64,000 nt of DNA from the NCBI RefSeq assembly GCF_002294725.1, contig NZ_NSFT01000010.1, positions 62,001-126,000 of the forward strand. Direction: 5' to 3'. The position numbers and the translations under genes are program-made. The notes under the pieces are model-generated. The model was not told the DNA's origin, ran no database searches, and saw only the letters and a list, made by a program, of their open reading frames with translations. Shown in pieces: positions 32,636-41,253 of the stretch. This DNA comes from Mesorhizobium sp. WSM4313. Its GTDB lineage: Bacteria; Pseudomonadota; Alphaproteobacteria; Rhizobiales; Rhizobiaceae. Numbering within the stretch: the first letter of the stretch is position 1; every line of letters starts with the position of its first letter.

Positions 32636-35600
32636 TTATTCCGCAGCCAAGGCCAGCTGCGGTCTTTCGATGCCTTCGACGTTCTCCGGCTCGGGCGCCT
32701 GCTCGTCGGTCTTGGCCTTCTTCGGCGCGCGGCCGAAGAACAGGGCGTAGCCGGCCGGCAGCACCAGGATGGTGAGCACGGTGGCGACGAGGATGCCGCC
32801 CATCATGGCGTAGGCCAGCGGCCCCCAGAAAACGCCGCGCGAGATCGGGATCAGCGCCAGGACCGCGGTCAGCGCCGTCAACATGATCGGCCGGAAGCGG
32901 CGCACGGCTGCACCCACGATCGCTTCCGATCGCTCCATGCCGGCGGCGATATCCTGGTCTATCTGATCGACCAGGATGATCGAGTTGCGCATGATGATGC
33001 CGAGCAGCGCGATGACGCCGAGGATGGCGACGAAGCCGAACGGCGCGCCGCTGATCAGCAGCGCCGCGGCGGCGCCGATGATGCCGAGCGGTCCCGTGGC
33101 CAGCACCAGCATCGACTTGCCGAAATGCTGCAGCTGCACCATAAGGAGCACGACGATGACGGCGAGCATGATCGGCGCCTTGGCGGCGATCGAGGCCTGG
33201 CTTTCGGCCGAGTCCTCGGCGCCGCCCTGGATCTCGACGTTGTAGCCGGGTGCAAGACCGGCGCGCAGGTCCTTCATGTCGTTGTACATCTTGGTGATGA
33301 CGTCGTTGGACTGCACGCCGTCCGGCAGCGTGGCGCGCACGCTGATCGTCGGCAGGCGGTCGCGCCGCCATTCGACGCCCTGCTCCATCACCGGCACGAC
33401 CTTGGCCACTTGCGAGAGCGGCACCGATCCGCCGAAGTCGGTCGGGATATAGACCGAGTCGACCGAAGAGAGCAGGTGACGGGTCGCCTCCGGCTCGCGG
33501 GCGACGATCGAGACCGTCTCCTCTCCGTCGCGGAAGTCGTCTAGCGGCGCGCCGGACATGGTGGCCTGCAGCATCTGGCGGATGCGCTGCGAGGTCAACC
33601 CGAGGGCGCGGGCACGATCCTGGTCGATCACCAGCTTCATCGCCGGCACCGGTTCCAGCCAGTCGTCGTGGATGGCGCCGAGCAGCGGATTGGCCTGGAA
33701 TCTCGCCTTCACCTCATCGGCGATACGGCGCACCTCCTTGCGGTCCGGGCCCATGACGCGCATCTGCACCGGCCAGCCGGTCGGCGGACCGAGGAAGAGG
33801 CGGTCGACCTTGCCGCGGATCGAGGGGAAGTCCTGCGCCAGGATCTTGCGCATCTTGACGATCAGCCGCTCGCGCGCCGGCTCGTCCTTGGCCATGACCA
33901 GCAGTTGGGCGAAGTTCGGGTTACGGAGCTGCTGATCGAGCGGCAGGAAGAACCGCGGCGCGCCTTCGCCGATATAGGTGGCGATGAAGCGCTTGTCCGG
34001 ATCGTCCGCCATCTTGCTTTCAAACGACTTGGCCTGGTTTTCGACATCCTTGATCGAGGTGCCTTCCGGCAGCCACAGGTCGACCAGGATTTCCGGGCGC
34101 GAGGATTGCGGAAAGAAGTTCTGCGGGATGAACTGGAAGGCCCACAGGCTGGTGGCAAAAGTAACCAGCGTCATCACCAAAACGATGATGCGGTGGCGCA
34201 CGGCCCAGGTGACCGTCGCGCGCAGCCGGCGATAGAAGCCGGTATCGAAGACATCGTGATGAGTGCCGGCATGCTTGCGCTGCTTGAGGATCATGTAGCC
34301 CAGCCACGGCGTGAAATAGACCGCGACGAACCACGACACGACCAGCGCGATGCCGACGACATAGAACAGCGTGCGGACATATTCGCCGGCGGTGGAGGCG
34401 GCGAAGCCGACCGGGATGAAGCCAGCCGTGGTGATCAGCGTGCCGGTCAGCATCGGGAAAGCGGTCGAGGTGTAGGCGAAGCTTGCCGCCTCGATCTTGA
34501 CCAGTCCCTCCTCCAGCTTTCGCTCCATCATCTCGACGACGATCATGGCGTCGTCGACCAAAAGGCCGAGCGCAATGATGAGCGCGCCGAGCGAGATGCG
34601 CTGCAGGTCGATGCCGATCTCGTACATGATGGCGAAGGTGGCGGCCAAGACGAGCGGGATGGCTATGGCTATCACCAGGCCCGAGCGCCAACCGATCGAC
34701 AGCAGCGAGACTGCAAGCACGATGAGCAGCGCCTCGCCGAGCGCCTCCATGAACTCGCTCACCGCGTCCTTGACGACCTGGGGCTGGTCGGAGATCTGAT
34801 CGACCGACACGCCATAGGGCAGCCCTGCCTCGAAACGCTGATAGGTCGCCTCGACATCCTTGCCGACATCCCTGACGTTAAAACCCTTGGCCATGACGAC
34901 GCCGAGCTGGACGCTCTGATGGCCGTTGAAGAGGTATTTGTTGTCGTAAGGATCCTGGAGGCCGGAAGAGACCGTGGCGATGTCGCCGAGGCGCGTCACC
35001 TGGTTGCCCGAACGCAGCCTGAGCTCGCGGATATCCGCGGCCTTGGTGACATCGCCCTCGACCGAGATGCGCACCGAGCGCAGGCCGGTGTCGACCGAGC
35101 CCGCCGGATCGACGGCGTTCTGCCCTTTCACGGCGTTCTGCAGGTCAAGGATGGTCAGGCCGCGCTCGGCCAGCGCCTTGGACGAGACATCGATATAGAT
35201 CTTCTCAGGCTGGTCGCCGATGATGACGGCCTTCTCGACGCCCGGCGTCGTCAACAGCATGTCGCGCGCCTGGATGGCGAACTTCTTCAGCTCCGGATAG
35301 GTGAAGCCGTCGCCGCTGATCGAGTGGAGCGTGATGAAGGTGTCGCCGAACTCGTCGTTGAAATAGGGGCCGAGCAGCCCCTGGGGCAATTCATTGGAGA
35401 TGTCGCCGACCTTCTTGCGCACCTGGTAGAAGGCGTCCTTCACTTCCTCGGTGTTGGTGTCGCCCTTGACCTGCAAGGTGATGATGGCGCTGCCGGCGCG
35501 GGTGTAGGAACGGACGAAATCGAGGTGCGGCGTTTCCTGCAGCTTGCGCTCGATCTTGTTGACGACCTGATCCTCCATGTCCTGGATCGAGGCGCCGGGC

Positions 35601-35788
35601 CAGATCGCCTGCACCACCATGACGCGGAAGGTGAAGTCGGGGTCTTCCTTCTGGCCCATGCGCATCAGGCCGAGCGCGCCGGCAAGGATGATCAGCCCGA
35701 ACAGGAAGCGCGCGATGCTTGGATGTCCGATCGCCCAACGCGAAAGATTGAAGGGCCGTTTTTCAGTGCTGCTGTCGCTGGTGGTCAT
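32636..35788 (-). CDS. RND efflux permease (AcrB/MdtB-like)
   Basis: This 1050-residue RND transporter opens FNLSRWAIGHPSIARFLFGLIILAGALG (TM1). TM4 aspartates are in IIALGLLVDDAMIVVEMMERKL, and late helices include FGFVAILGVIALLGIIMRNSIILVDQ. The reading is closest to the VexF/CzcA-like subgroup with IARFLFGL and KEDPDFTFR near the N-terminus, where substrates are drugs or metabolites. ATG 35788 was chosen over a TTG 18 bp upstream. It is the last gene of the tetR-adaptor-permease set, with a 312-bp gap from the adaptor. No outer-membrane factor is nearby. Confidence 0.92.
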   Translation of the reverse strand: MTTSDSSTEKRPFNLSRWAIGHPSIARFLFGLIILAGALGLMRMGQKEDPDFTFRVMVVQAIWPGASIQDMEDQVVNKIERKLQETPHLDFVRSYTRAGSAIITLQVKGDTNTEEVKDAFYQVRKKVGDISNELPQGLLGPYFNDEFGDTFITLHSISGDGFTYPELKKFAIQARDMLLTTPGVEKAVIIGDQPEKIYIDVSSKALAERGLTILDLQNAVKGQNAVDPAGSVDTGLRSVRISVEGDVTKAADIRELRLRSGNQVTRLGDIATVSSGLQDPYDNKYLFNGHQSVQLGVVMAKGFNVRDVGKDVEATYQRFEAGLPYGVSVDQISDQPQVVKDAVSEFMEALGEALLIVLAVSLLSIGWRSGLVIAIAIPLVLAATFAIMYEIGIDLQRISLGALIIALGLLVDDAMIVVEMMERKLEEGLVKIEAASFAYTSTAFPMLTGTLITTAGFIPVGFAASTAGEYVRTLFYVVGIALVVSWFVAVYFTPWLGYMILKQRKHAGTHHDVFDTGFYRRLRATVTWAVRHRIIVLVMTLVTFATSLWAFQFIPQNFFPQSSRPEILVDLWLPEGTSIKDVENQAKSFESKMADDPDKRFIATYIGEGAPRFFLPLDQQLRNPNFAQLLVMAKDEPARERLIVKMRKILAQDFPSIRGKVDRLFLGPPTGWPVQMRVMGPDRKEVRRIADEVKARFQANPLLGAIHDDWLEPVPAMKLVIDQDRARALGLTSQRIRQMLQATMSGAPLDDFRDGEETVSIVAREPEATRHLLSSVDSVYIPTDFGGSVPLSQVAKVVPVMEQGVEWRRDRLPTISVRATLPDGVQSNDVITKMYNDMKDLRAGLAPGYNVEIQGGAEDSAESQASIAAKAPIMLAVIVVLLMVQLQHFGKSMLVLATGPLGIIGAAAALLISGAPFGFVAILGVIALLGIIMRNSIILVDQIDQDIAAGMERSEAIVGAAVRRFRPIMLTALTAVLALIPISRGVFWGPLAYAMMGGILVATVLTILVLPAGYALFFGRAPKKAKTDEQAPEPENVEGIERPQLALAAE

Positions 35789-36051
35789 GGCACACGTCCA
35801 GTCCAATTGATCGGCAAGGCACGCTCGCTTGGCATGCCGCTTCCAGTTCGGTGGGCTTCCGGGCGGCGAGACCCCTCAAGCGGAGAGAGCTCGCAAATCG
35901 CGCTCGACGCGGCACTGCTGCGGGGGAGCCAACATGCCGGCATCTCACGATCGGGGCGTTCGCCGCCCGGAACCCATGCTTTCCCCGGCCCGCGGCGCAA
36001 GCAGCGAGAGCGGGAAAGGCGTTCGTTACGCCTGACTTCAGGTTCTAGTTC
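35789..36051. other. Gap between adaptor and RND permease
   Basis: About 260 bp without a supported gene. Short frames exist but have no ribosome site or family features. CGGGGCGTTCGCCGCCCGG (35955-35973) is a local inverted repeat. Otherwise nothing was recognised. The unusual length within an operon suggests a processing site or a separate promoter for the permease. Confidence 0.3.
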
Positions 36052-36101
36052 GATGCATGTTGTTGTCCCAAAACCGCTTCGCACTTTTGGGCGACAAGCA
36101 T
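36052..36101. repeat. Short palindromic repeat (AGCATGATG family), diverged copy
   Basis: GATGCATGTTGT and ACAAGCATC are inverted around CCCAAAACCGCTTCGCACTTTTGGG, matching the core of 22370-22417 and 23706-23754. It begins right at the stop codon of the adaptor gene. Confidence 0.65.
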
Positions 36102-37264
36102 CAGTGCAGGCTGCTGGTGGTCGCGGCGTCGTCCTCCGCCGAGGCGGATTGCTGGGCGTCGCTTGCAAGCTTGACCTTCAGGTTCTCGGTCATGAACTGT
36201 GTGCCGGCCGCCACCACGACGTCGCCCTGTTTGAGGCCGTCCGCCACGGCGACACCGTCGGCAGTGAAGTTGGCGACCTTGATCGGGCGCGGATGGACTG
36301 TTTCGGAGGCGCGGTCGACCGTCCAGACGATCTGCTTGCCATCCTTCTCGGTCATCGCAGTCAGCGGGATCGACACGAGCTGCGCCTTGCTGCCGACGGT
36401 TGCCTCGACATTGGCCGTCATGCCGAGCAGCACGCGCGGATCGTTGGGCAGCGAAACCCGGACAGCGAAGGTACGCGACTGCGGATCGGCGCTGCCGGCG
36501 ACCTCGCGGACCTTGCCGTCAAGCGTCAGCCCTTCGTCCGACCAGAAGCTTGCCTTGACTTCCTTGCCGGGCTTGAACCCTGCAATATCCATCTCCGGCA
36601 CCGCGATCGAAACTTCCTTCTCGCCGTCCACCGCGACCGTCATGACCGGCGTGCCGGCGCCGACCACCTGGCCGACATCGGCAGAGATGGCGGTGACGAT
36701 GCCGGCCTGGCTGGCCTTGAGATCGGTGTAATGGACCTGGTTCTGCGCCTGGGCCAGCGTCGAGCGGGCGGCATCGCGCGTCGCCACGGCCTGGTCGTAG
36801 GCCAGCCGCGCCTGATCGAGCTGCGACTTCGGCGCGAAGTTCTTGGCATAGAGCTGCTCGGCGCGCTTCCTGGCGAGATCGACTGTTTCGACCTGGCGTT
36901 CGGCGGCGTCCAGGCTGGCCTGCGCGCTCTTCACCGACAGCTCGTAGTCGGACGGGTCGACGCGGGCGAGCACATCGCCTTCATTCACATGCTGGCCGAT
37001 ATCGACCAGACGCTCGGTGACCTTGCCGGCGATGCGGAAGCCGAGATTCATCTCGATGCGGGCGCGCACCGAACCGGAATATTCGAGCTGGCGAGTGGTC
37101 CGCGCCTCGCCGATCTCGACCACCTTGACCGGCCGGACGACTTCCTGAACGACCTCGGCCTTTTCCTGGCTGCAGCCGGCAAGGGCAAGCGCGGCGACGA
37201 CGACGCCGATGGCGGGAAGGCCGGCGGCCGGCAGCTTGCGGAGGATGAAACTGGGCAAAGACAC
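36101..37264 (-). CDS. RND efflux adaptor lipoprotein (membrane fusion protein)
   Basis: This 387-residue HlyD/AcrA-family protein has an N-terminal lipoprotein signal, GVVVAALALAGC (cysteine at about residue 27), so it is probably anchored to the inner membrane by lipid. Lipoyl halves are IAGKVTERLVDIGQHVNEGDVLARVDPSDYE and LKASQAGIVTAISADVGQVV, with a helical hairpin between them. The GTG start at 37264 is used because GGGAGTGCTAAA precedes it; upstream in-frame residues are not coding-like. It lies 53 bp after tetR and pairs with the downstream permease. Confidence 0.88.
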   Translation of the reverse strand: MSLPSFILRKLPAAGLPAIGVVVAALALAGCSQEKAEVVQEVVRPVKVVEIGEARTTRQLEYSGSVRARIEMNLGFRIAGKVTERLVDIGQHVNEGDVLARVDPSDYELSVKSAQASLDAAERQVETVDLARKRAEQLYAKNFAPKSQLDQARLAYDQAVATRDAARSTLAQAQNQVHYTDLKASQAGIVTAISADVGQVVGAGTPVMTVAVDGEKEVSIAVPEMDIAGFKPGKEVKASFWSDEGLTLDGKVREVAGSADPQSRTFAVRVSLPNDPRVLLGMTANVEATVGSKAQLVSIPLTAMTEKDGKQIVWTVDRASETVHPRPIKVANFTADGVAVADGLKQGDVVVAAGTQFMTENLKVKLASDAQQSASAEDDAATTSSLH

Positions 37265-37317
37265 TTTAGCACTCCCGAACTGGAGATGATCTGCCGACCG
37301 CACGCGGCGGACGGCTT

Positions 37318-37923
37318 CTATTTCAAGGCTCTGATGGCGTAGTCGATAAGTTCGTCGGGCATTGCCCGGTTGGTCTTGGCAAGGCACTGCGCCACCATCT
37401 GCGGGTGGCACAGAATGACGGTGGCGGCGCCGAAGCAGCGCGCGGCGGTTTCAGGATCCTGCTGCCTGAACTCGCCTGCCTCGATGCCCTCGCGGATCAC
37501 CTCGGCATAGAGGTCGTGGATTCTGTTCACATGCGCATCGATGACGCCCCAGTCGCGCTCGAGCGCGACGATGACCATCTCGTGCACCTTCTCCTGGTCG
37601 AGCATGACCTCCAGCGTCATCTTGTACTGGGCATGGATGTAGCGGCGCAGCCGTTCCTCGGCGCTGATCGGCAGATGCATGATCTCGTAGGCCATCTTGT
37701 AGCTGGCGCCGAGCATGCGGCCACAGACGGCCTGGTGGATTTCGACCTTGGAGGCAAAGAAGCGGTAGATGTTGGCCGGCGACATGCCGAGCTCGCGGGC
37801 GATGTCGGCGACATTGGTCTTGCCGTAACCGTAATGGCGGAACAGGCGCTCGGCGCAGTCGAGAATGCGGGTCACATTCTCCTGTCTGGCGGGGTCTGCC
37901 ACGATGTTGGCGGCTTCGGACAT
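37318..37923 (-). CDS. TetR-family repressor heading the second RND operon
   Basis: This 201-residue protein has an N-terminal helix-turn-helix at about 14-62 (VTRILDCAERLFRHYGYGKTNVADIARELGMSPANIYRFFASK). The rest is the helical effector domain. It is followed on the same strand by the adaptor and permease genes, so it probably represses its own operon. A very long palindrome begins 4 bp before its ATG. Ribosome site is poor (GAAAGCGCG), which may mean a leaderless or very short leader mRNA. Confidence 0.85.
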   Translation of the reverse strand: MSEAANIVADPARQENVTRILDCAERLFRHYGYGKTNVADIARELGMSPANIYRFFASKVEIHQAVCGRMLGASYKMAYEIMHLPISAEERLRRYIHAQYKMTLEVMLDQEKVHEMVIVALERDWGVIDAHVNRIHDLYAEVIREGIEAGEFRQQDPETAARCFGAATVILCHPQMVAQCLAKTNRAMPDELIDYAIRALK

Positions 37924-37926
37924 CGC

Positions 37927-37993
37927 GCTTTCGTTTGACGAGTGACGAATTTCAATTTTCGTCAGTCGTAAAACGAAAGCAGCGACGAGTCAA
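37927..37993 (-). promoter_or_regulatory. Near-perfect 54-bp palindrome and promoter of the tetR-RND operon
   Basis: Arms of 23 bp (37927-37949 and 37958-37980) match at 21 positions around an 8-bp spacer. The inner half-sites TGACGAA and TTCGTCA and outer half-sites GCTTTCGTTT and AAACGAAAGC are perfect. A -35 box TTGACT (minus strand, 37993-37988) with 17-bp spacing to TACGAC (37970-37965) puts the -10 in the palindrome. It is likely a double TetR operator for autorepression. Palindrome is seen; its role is inferred. Confidence 0.65.
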
Positions 37994-38090
37994 CGCGGAA
38001 TCGACGTACGCGTATAATTTGGTGACAGATGGTGACAGTTGCGAGATCGGTGGCTGGCGACCCGACAATTTTCGCCGGCACCTGTGAGGT

Positions 38091-38330
38091 CGTCATCCTA
38101 GGGTGGAGCAGTCGCGAAGCGACGTCGCGGAAACCCTAGGATCCATTCCGTGACCATGCGGCCGTGCTCCAACGGGTCGAGAATAGCCGTCAGCGATTGT
38201 TGGGCGGATATCAGCGTAACTTCTTGATCCGGCTTCGTTCTTCGACTGATGTCACGGAATGGATCCTCGGGTCTGCGCGCGTCGCTACGCTCCTTGCTTC
38301 GCCCGTGGATGACGACCGCGCAGGGGCCAA
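38091..38330. repeat. Interspersed inverted repeat element of about 240 bp
   Basis: GTCATCCTAGGGT and ATGGATCCTCGGGTCTGCGC...TGGATGACGAC form inverted ends, and the block GTCTGCGCGCGTCGCT is shared with 52895-53060. TCCATTCCGTGAC (38152-38164) pairs with GTCACGGAATGGA. It lies between two operon ends/starts and has no coding signal. Confidence 0.7.
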
Positions 38331-38359
38331 ATGCTAGTTGCCAACGCTGGGGGCTGCGC

Positions 38360-40000
38360 TCACACCCCCTTCGCCATCTCCCGTAGCCGGAACTTCTGAA
38401 TCTTCCCTGTCGAGGTCTTCGGGATTTCGGCAAACACCACCGCCTTCGGCACCTTGAAACGGGCAAGCAGCCCTCGGCAGTGCTCGATGATCTCGGCCTC
38501 GGTCGCGCTCTTGCCGGGCTTCAGCTCGACATAGGCGACCGGCACCTCGCCCCATTTTTCGTCCGCGCGTGCTACCACACCGCAGGAGGCGACCGACGGA
38601 TGCTTGTAGAGCGCGTCCTCGACCTCGATGGAGGAGATGTTCTCACCGCCCGAGATGATGATGTCCTTGGAGCGGTCCTTGAGCTGGATGTAGCCGTCCG
38701 GGTGCATGACGCCGAGATCGCCGGAATGGAACCAGCCGCCGGCGAAGGCTTCGTCGGTGGCCTTCCGGTTCTTCAGATAGCCCTTCATGACGATGTTGCC
38801 GCGGAACATGACCTCGCCGATCGTCTCGCCGTCGGCCGGCGTCTCGACCATCGTCTGAGGGTCCATCACCGTCAGCCCCTCGAGCGAGGCATAGCGCACG
38901 CCCTGGCGCGCCTTCTTCGCCGCCCTCGGTCCCTTCTCCAGCGCGTCCCACTCATTGTGCCATTCGTTGACGACCGCCGGGCCGTAGGTCTCCGTCAGGC
39001 CATAGAGATGGGTGACAGCGAAGCCGGCATCGGCCATGCCGGACAGCACGGCCTCCGGCGGGGGCGCTGCGGCGGTGTTGAAGGTGACGGTCTGCGCGAA
39101 CTGCCGCTTGTCCTCGTCCTTCGCGTTGATCAGCACCGACATCACGATCGGCGCGCCGCACAGATGGGTGACGCCATGGTCGGCGATGGCGTCGTATATC
39201 GGCTTTGCCCGCACCCAGCGCAGGCAGACATGGGTGCCGGCCTGCACGGCCAAAGTCCAGGGGAAGCACCAGCCGTTGCAGTGGAACATCGGCAGCGTCC
39301 AGAGATAGACCGCGTGCTTGGCCATGCCGGCATGGATGGTGTTGGTGTAGGCCATAAGCGCCGCGCCGCGATGGTGATAGACGACGCCCTTCGGATTGCC
39401 CGTGGTGCCGGAGGTGTAGTTGAGCGAGATGGCGTCCCACTCGTCATCGGGCATCGACCAGACAAAGGTCTCGTCGCCGGCGGCGACGAACTCCTCGTAA
39501 TCAGCTGAGCCGATCCGTTCGCCCTTCGGATAGGGCGCGTCGGCGGCATAGTCCGGATCGTCATAGTCGATGACCAATGGCTTCACCTTGGCCAAGGCCA
39601 GCGCGTCCTTGACGACGCCCGAGAACTCGCGGTCGACGATCAGCACCTTGCTGTCGGCATGGTCGAGCTGGAACGCGATGACGGCGGCGTCGAGGCGGGT
39701 GTTCAGCGAATGCAGCACCGCCTTCACCATCGGCACGCCGAAATGGGCTTCCAGCATCGGCGGCGTGTTGGACAACATCACCGTCACCGTATCGCCCTTG
39801 CCGAGGCCGTGCTTCGCGAGCGCTGAGGCAAGCTTCAGCGACCGGCGCCAGAAATCGCGATAGGTGATGCGCTGGTTGCCATGAATGATGGCGATGTGGT
39901 CGGGATAGGTCTTGGCCGCGCGCTCAAGATAGGTGAGCGGCGTCAGCGGCTGGTGGTTGGCAGCGTTCCTGTCGAGATCCTGTTCGTAAGGATTGGCCAT
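38360..40000 (-). CDS. AMP-forming acyl-CoA synthetase
   Basis: This 546-residue ANL-superfamily ligase has the AMP-binding P-loop YTSGTTGNPKGVVYHHRG (about 183-200), LYGLTETYGPAVVNEW, GWFHSGDLGVMHPDGYIQLKDRSKD and the C-terminal lysine motif KTSTGKIQKF. It activates a carboxylic acid to acyl-CoA. Overall it reads like the medium/short-chain branch that includes methylmercaptopropionate-CoA ligase (DmdB) and fatty-acyl ligases; the acid cannot be fixed from sequence. Single gene with its own ribosome site (CGGGGAGAACGGG before ATG 40000), divergent from the SorC regulator. Confidence 0.88.
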   Translation of the reverse strand: MANPYEQDLDRNAANHQPLTPLTYLERAAKTYPDHIAIIHGNQRITYRDFWRRSLKLASALAKHGLGKGDTVTVMLSNTPPMLEAHFGVPMVKAVLHSLNTRLDAAVIAFQLDHADSKVLIVDREFSGVVKDALALAKVKPLVIDYDDPDYAADAPYPKGERIGSADYEEFVAAGDETFVWSMPDDEWDAISLNYTSGTTGNPKGVVYHHRGAALMAYTNTIHAGMAKHAVYLWTLPMFHCNGWCFPWTLAVQAGTHVCLRWVRAKPIYDAIADHGVTHLCGAPIVMSVLINAKDEDKRQFAQTVTFNTAAAPPPEAVLSGMADAGFAVTHLYGLTETYGPAVVNEWHNEWDALEKGPRAAKKARQGVRYASLEGLTVMDPQTMVETPADGETIGEVMFRGNIVMKGYLKNRKATDEAFAGGWFHSGDLGVMHPDGYIQLKDRSKDIIISGGENISSIEVEDALYKHPSVASCGVVARADEKWGEVPVAYVELKPGKSATEAEIIEHCRGLLARFKVPKAVVFAEIPKTSTGKIQKFRLREMAKGV

Positions 40001-40204
40001 CCCGTTCTCCCCGATGTTCTTTTCGAGCTTTCTAACCTTAGGCCGGCCGTCACGCTATCCCCCTTCCACGGCTGAAAATGCTATGCTGCGCCGGCTTGGT
40101 GGAACGGCAATCCAGATTGGGCCGCGCCGCGAGACGATCGCAGCTCGCGCAGGCAAATTTGACTTTTGTCGAGAGCCGTGACTAATGTCAGCCGAGGAGG
40201 CGGC

Positions 40205-41170
40205 ATGGCGATCAGACCGGCAGAACAGCTCATCCACAAGGCCGCCTGGCTTTACTATGCGCATGGCCTGCGTCAGGACGAAGTGGCGAGCCAGCTCAAC
40301 ATTTCTCGCGCCTCGGTCGCCATGTATCTGCGCAAGGCGCGCGAGACCGGCATCGTCAACATCTCGACCTCGACGCAGCTCTTCACCGACGACGTCATGG
40401 CGCGACGGCTGGAAGATGCGTTCGATCTCGACGCCGTCTGGATCGCGCCGGAAAATGGCTACCTCGCCGATCCATCGACCGATATCGCCGTGCTGGCGGC
40501 GAGCGTCTTTCTCGAGCTGGTGAAGAAAGGCGACCGCATCGGCGTCGCCTGGGGCCGCACCGTCTACACCATCGCCGACATCATGTCCTATGCCGACCTG
40601 CAGGACGTCACCGTGGTGCAGCTCTGCGGCAATCTCGGCGCGCCCTATTCCTACCGGCCCGACCAGTGCACGATGGAGATCGCGCGACGACTGAATGCCA
40701 AGGGCCTCAACTTCTACGCGCCGCTGGTGCTGTCGACGGAAGGCCTGGCGCAAGGTTTGCGTGCCGAGCCGGTGATCCGCGACCAGCTGGCCGGCATCGC
40801 CGATTGCAATCTGGCGCTCTATTCCGTCGGCGCGGTCGACGCCGACAGCCATCTGGTGAAATGCGGCGCGCTGTCGGCGGCCGAGATGGAAACGTTGCGG
40901 CGCCAGGGTGCGGCCGGCGTCATCGCCGGACAGATCATCGACGCCGGCGGCGAGGTGCTCGACTGCAGCTACAATAGGCGCGTCATCTCCGCCGAGCTCG
41001 CCTCGCTGCGCGCTATCGAGAAGCGGCTGATGGTGGTGCAGGAAGACACCAAGTTCGAGCCGCTGCTTGCGGCCATCGCCGGCGGGCTGTGCACGCATCT
41101 GGTGGTCGGCGCGCATATGGCCGAGCGCCTGCTTCAGCACGCCGGCGCGGCAACGAAAAAGGCCTCGTAG
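40205..41170 (+). CDS. SorC/DeoR-family sugar-binding transcriptional regulator
   Basis: This 321-residue regulator has an N-terminal helix-turn-helix (about 10-50; LYYAHGLRQDEVASQLNISRASVAMYLRKAR) followed by a sugar-phosphate-binding domain of the SorC type (VIQLCGNLG-like segment VVQLCGNLGAPYS, GVAWGRTVYTIA, GVIAGQIIDAGGEVLD, VVGAHMAERLL). It probably controls the aldolase/dehydrogenase gene starting 84 bp downstream, responding to a sugar phosphate intermediate. ATG 40205 is supported by GAGGAGG; an upstream ATG lacks it. Confidence 0.87.
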   Translation: MAIRPAEQLIHKAAWLYYAHGLRQDEVASQLNISRASVAMYLRKARETGIVNISTSTQLFTDDVMARRLEDAFDLDAVWIAPENGYLADPSTDIAVLAASVFLELVKKGDRIGVAWGRTVYTIADIMSYADLQDVTVVQLCGNLGAPYSYRPDQCTMEIARRLNAKGLNFYAPLVLSTEGLAQGLRAEPVIRDQLAGIADCNLALYSVGAVDADSHLVKCGALSAAEMETLRRQGAAGVIAGQIIDAGGEVLDCSYNRRVISAELASLRAIEKRLMVVQEDTKFEPLLAAIAGGLCTHLVVGAHMAERLLQHAGAATKKAS

Positions 41171-41253
41171 AAAACCACCCTCGCCGCTTCTGTCATCACG
41201 ACGTCGCGGCCTTCTGTTCATGAGCAAGAAAAGACGGAATCGGACGTATCGAC

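Noticed and set aside
33668..37342. 1224-residue plus-strand frame
   Set aside because: It is opposite the RND permease and adaptor, has His/Arg/Asp-rich composition typical of antisense shadow in GC-rich genes, and shows no family.
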